Origin: Bacteroidota bacterium
GTDB taxonomy: Bacteria > Bacteroidota > Bacteroidia > B-17B0 > Aurantibacillaceae
NCBI GenBank assembly: GCA_025360565.1
Contig: JANYBY010000004.1
Coordinates: 1 to 5,715, forward strand
Direction of reading: 5' to 3'
DNA: 5,715 nt
Below the pieces are notes generated by a model that was not told the DNA's origin, did not search any database, and saw only the letters and a program-made list of their open reading frames with translations. This document shows, piece after piece, positions 5,305-5,715 of this stretch (position 1 is its first letter; every line of letters begins with the position of its first letter). Both the position numbers and the translations under genes were made by a program.

Positions 5305-5715
5305 TTGAAGAATTTTCTTCTCATACAGCCCAAGTCATTTTTGAGAAAAATTTACCCAAAAGCATTTTGGAAAATTAATACCACCGAAAAAATCATTTAT
5401 CTTACATTCGATGATGGGCCCATTCCAACTTTAACCGAATGGGTTTTAGACGAATTAAAGAAATACGATGCCAAAGCCACTTTTTTTTGCGTCGGAGCCA
5501 ATATTTTACAAAATTCACGCATTTTCGACCGAATTAGGCTCGAAAACCACCTTGTGGCCAACCATACTATGCATCATATTAAAGGTTTTAAAAGTACGGT
5601 AAAAGATTACTTAAATGAGGCGGAAGAATGTAAAAAACTGGTGCAAAATAATTTATTCAGGCCGCCTTATGGTCAGCTGAAACGCAGTCAGTATAAGGCT
5701 TTGAAGGAAAAAGGC
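5305..5715 (+). CDS. Polysaccharide deacetylase (NodB-like, CE4), 3' end outside the window
   Basis: The first 137 codons are visible. They encode a NodB homology domain with all three motifs expected in this span: TFDDG (34-38; D36 general base, D37 metal ligand), HTMHH (87-91; H87 and H91 metal ligands of the H-[ST]-x-x-H motif) and RPPYG (119-123). Family members remove acetyl groups from N- or O-acetylated glycans such as peptidoglycan or exopolysaccharide, using a metal ion. The substrate here is unknown. An in-frame TAA lies at 5290-5292, and TTG 5305 is the first usual start after it. There is no ATG in this frame before codon 89, beyond the first two motifs, so a TTG start is essentially required; TTG 5341 is a second option. 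No obvious signal peptide is seen (LKNFLLIQPKSFLRKIYPKAF). It follows the GT117 gene by 80 bases on the same strand. Confidence 0.92.
   Translation, partial: MKNFLLIQPKSFLRKIYPKAFWKINTTEKIIYLTFDDGPIPTLTEWVLDELKKYDAKATFFCVGANILQNSRIFDRIRLENHLVANHTMHHIKGFKSTVKDYLNEAEECKKLVQNNLFRPPYGQLKRSQYKALKEKG

Overview
The window looks like chromosomal DNA of a member of the Bacteroidota. It is A+T-rich, the start codons lack clear Shine-Dalgarno sequences, and there are several matches to the Bacteroidota promoter (TTTG, then about 17-19 nt, then TAnnTTTG). One protein ends in a type IX secretion sorting domain, and another belongs to the DUF2723/GT117 membrane family in the long form typical of this phylum. 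An ice-binding protein suggests a cold or ice-exposed habitat, but that is inference. The genus cannot be named from the sequence.

Layout. Bases 1-176 hold at most the last codons of an upstream gene, then an inverted repeat and a promoter. Bases 177-1232 (+) encode a secreted DUF3494 ice-binding protein with a T9SS type A C-terminal domain. A strong intrinsic terminator follows. Bases 1399-1509 (-) hold a terminator and tRNA-Gln(TTG). Bases 1510-1954 contain no convincing protein gene. They hold a ~133-bp inverted-repeat (MITE-like) element with a perfect 18-bp palindrome, then a very good leftward promoter and weaker rightward promoter candidates. Bases 1955-5224 (+) encode a ~1089-residue polytopic GT117/TMEM260-like protein. 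An 81-nt gap with a 19-bp hairpin separates it from a polysaccharide deacetylase gene that starts at TTG 5305 and runs off the window end.

How the parts relate. The ice-binding gene looks like a stand-alone unit with its own promoter and terminator. The tRNA and the GT117 gene are transcribed divergently from the region around 1690-1790. GT117 and the deacetylase are co-directional and may form an envelope-glycan unit, with the hairpin possibly modulating read-through.

The most interesting point is that the inverted-repeat element lies between the apparent tRNA-Gln promoter and the tRNA, inside an 8-bp direct repeat. Removing the element on paper leaves a tRNA leader of about 25 nt, as if a small mobile element had landed in a tRNA leader without stopping its transcription. 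I see no defence system, CRISPR array, transposase, integrase or other clearly new multi-gene system.
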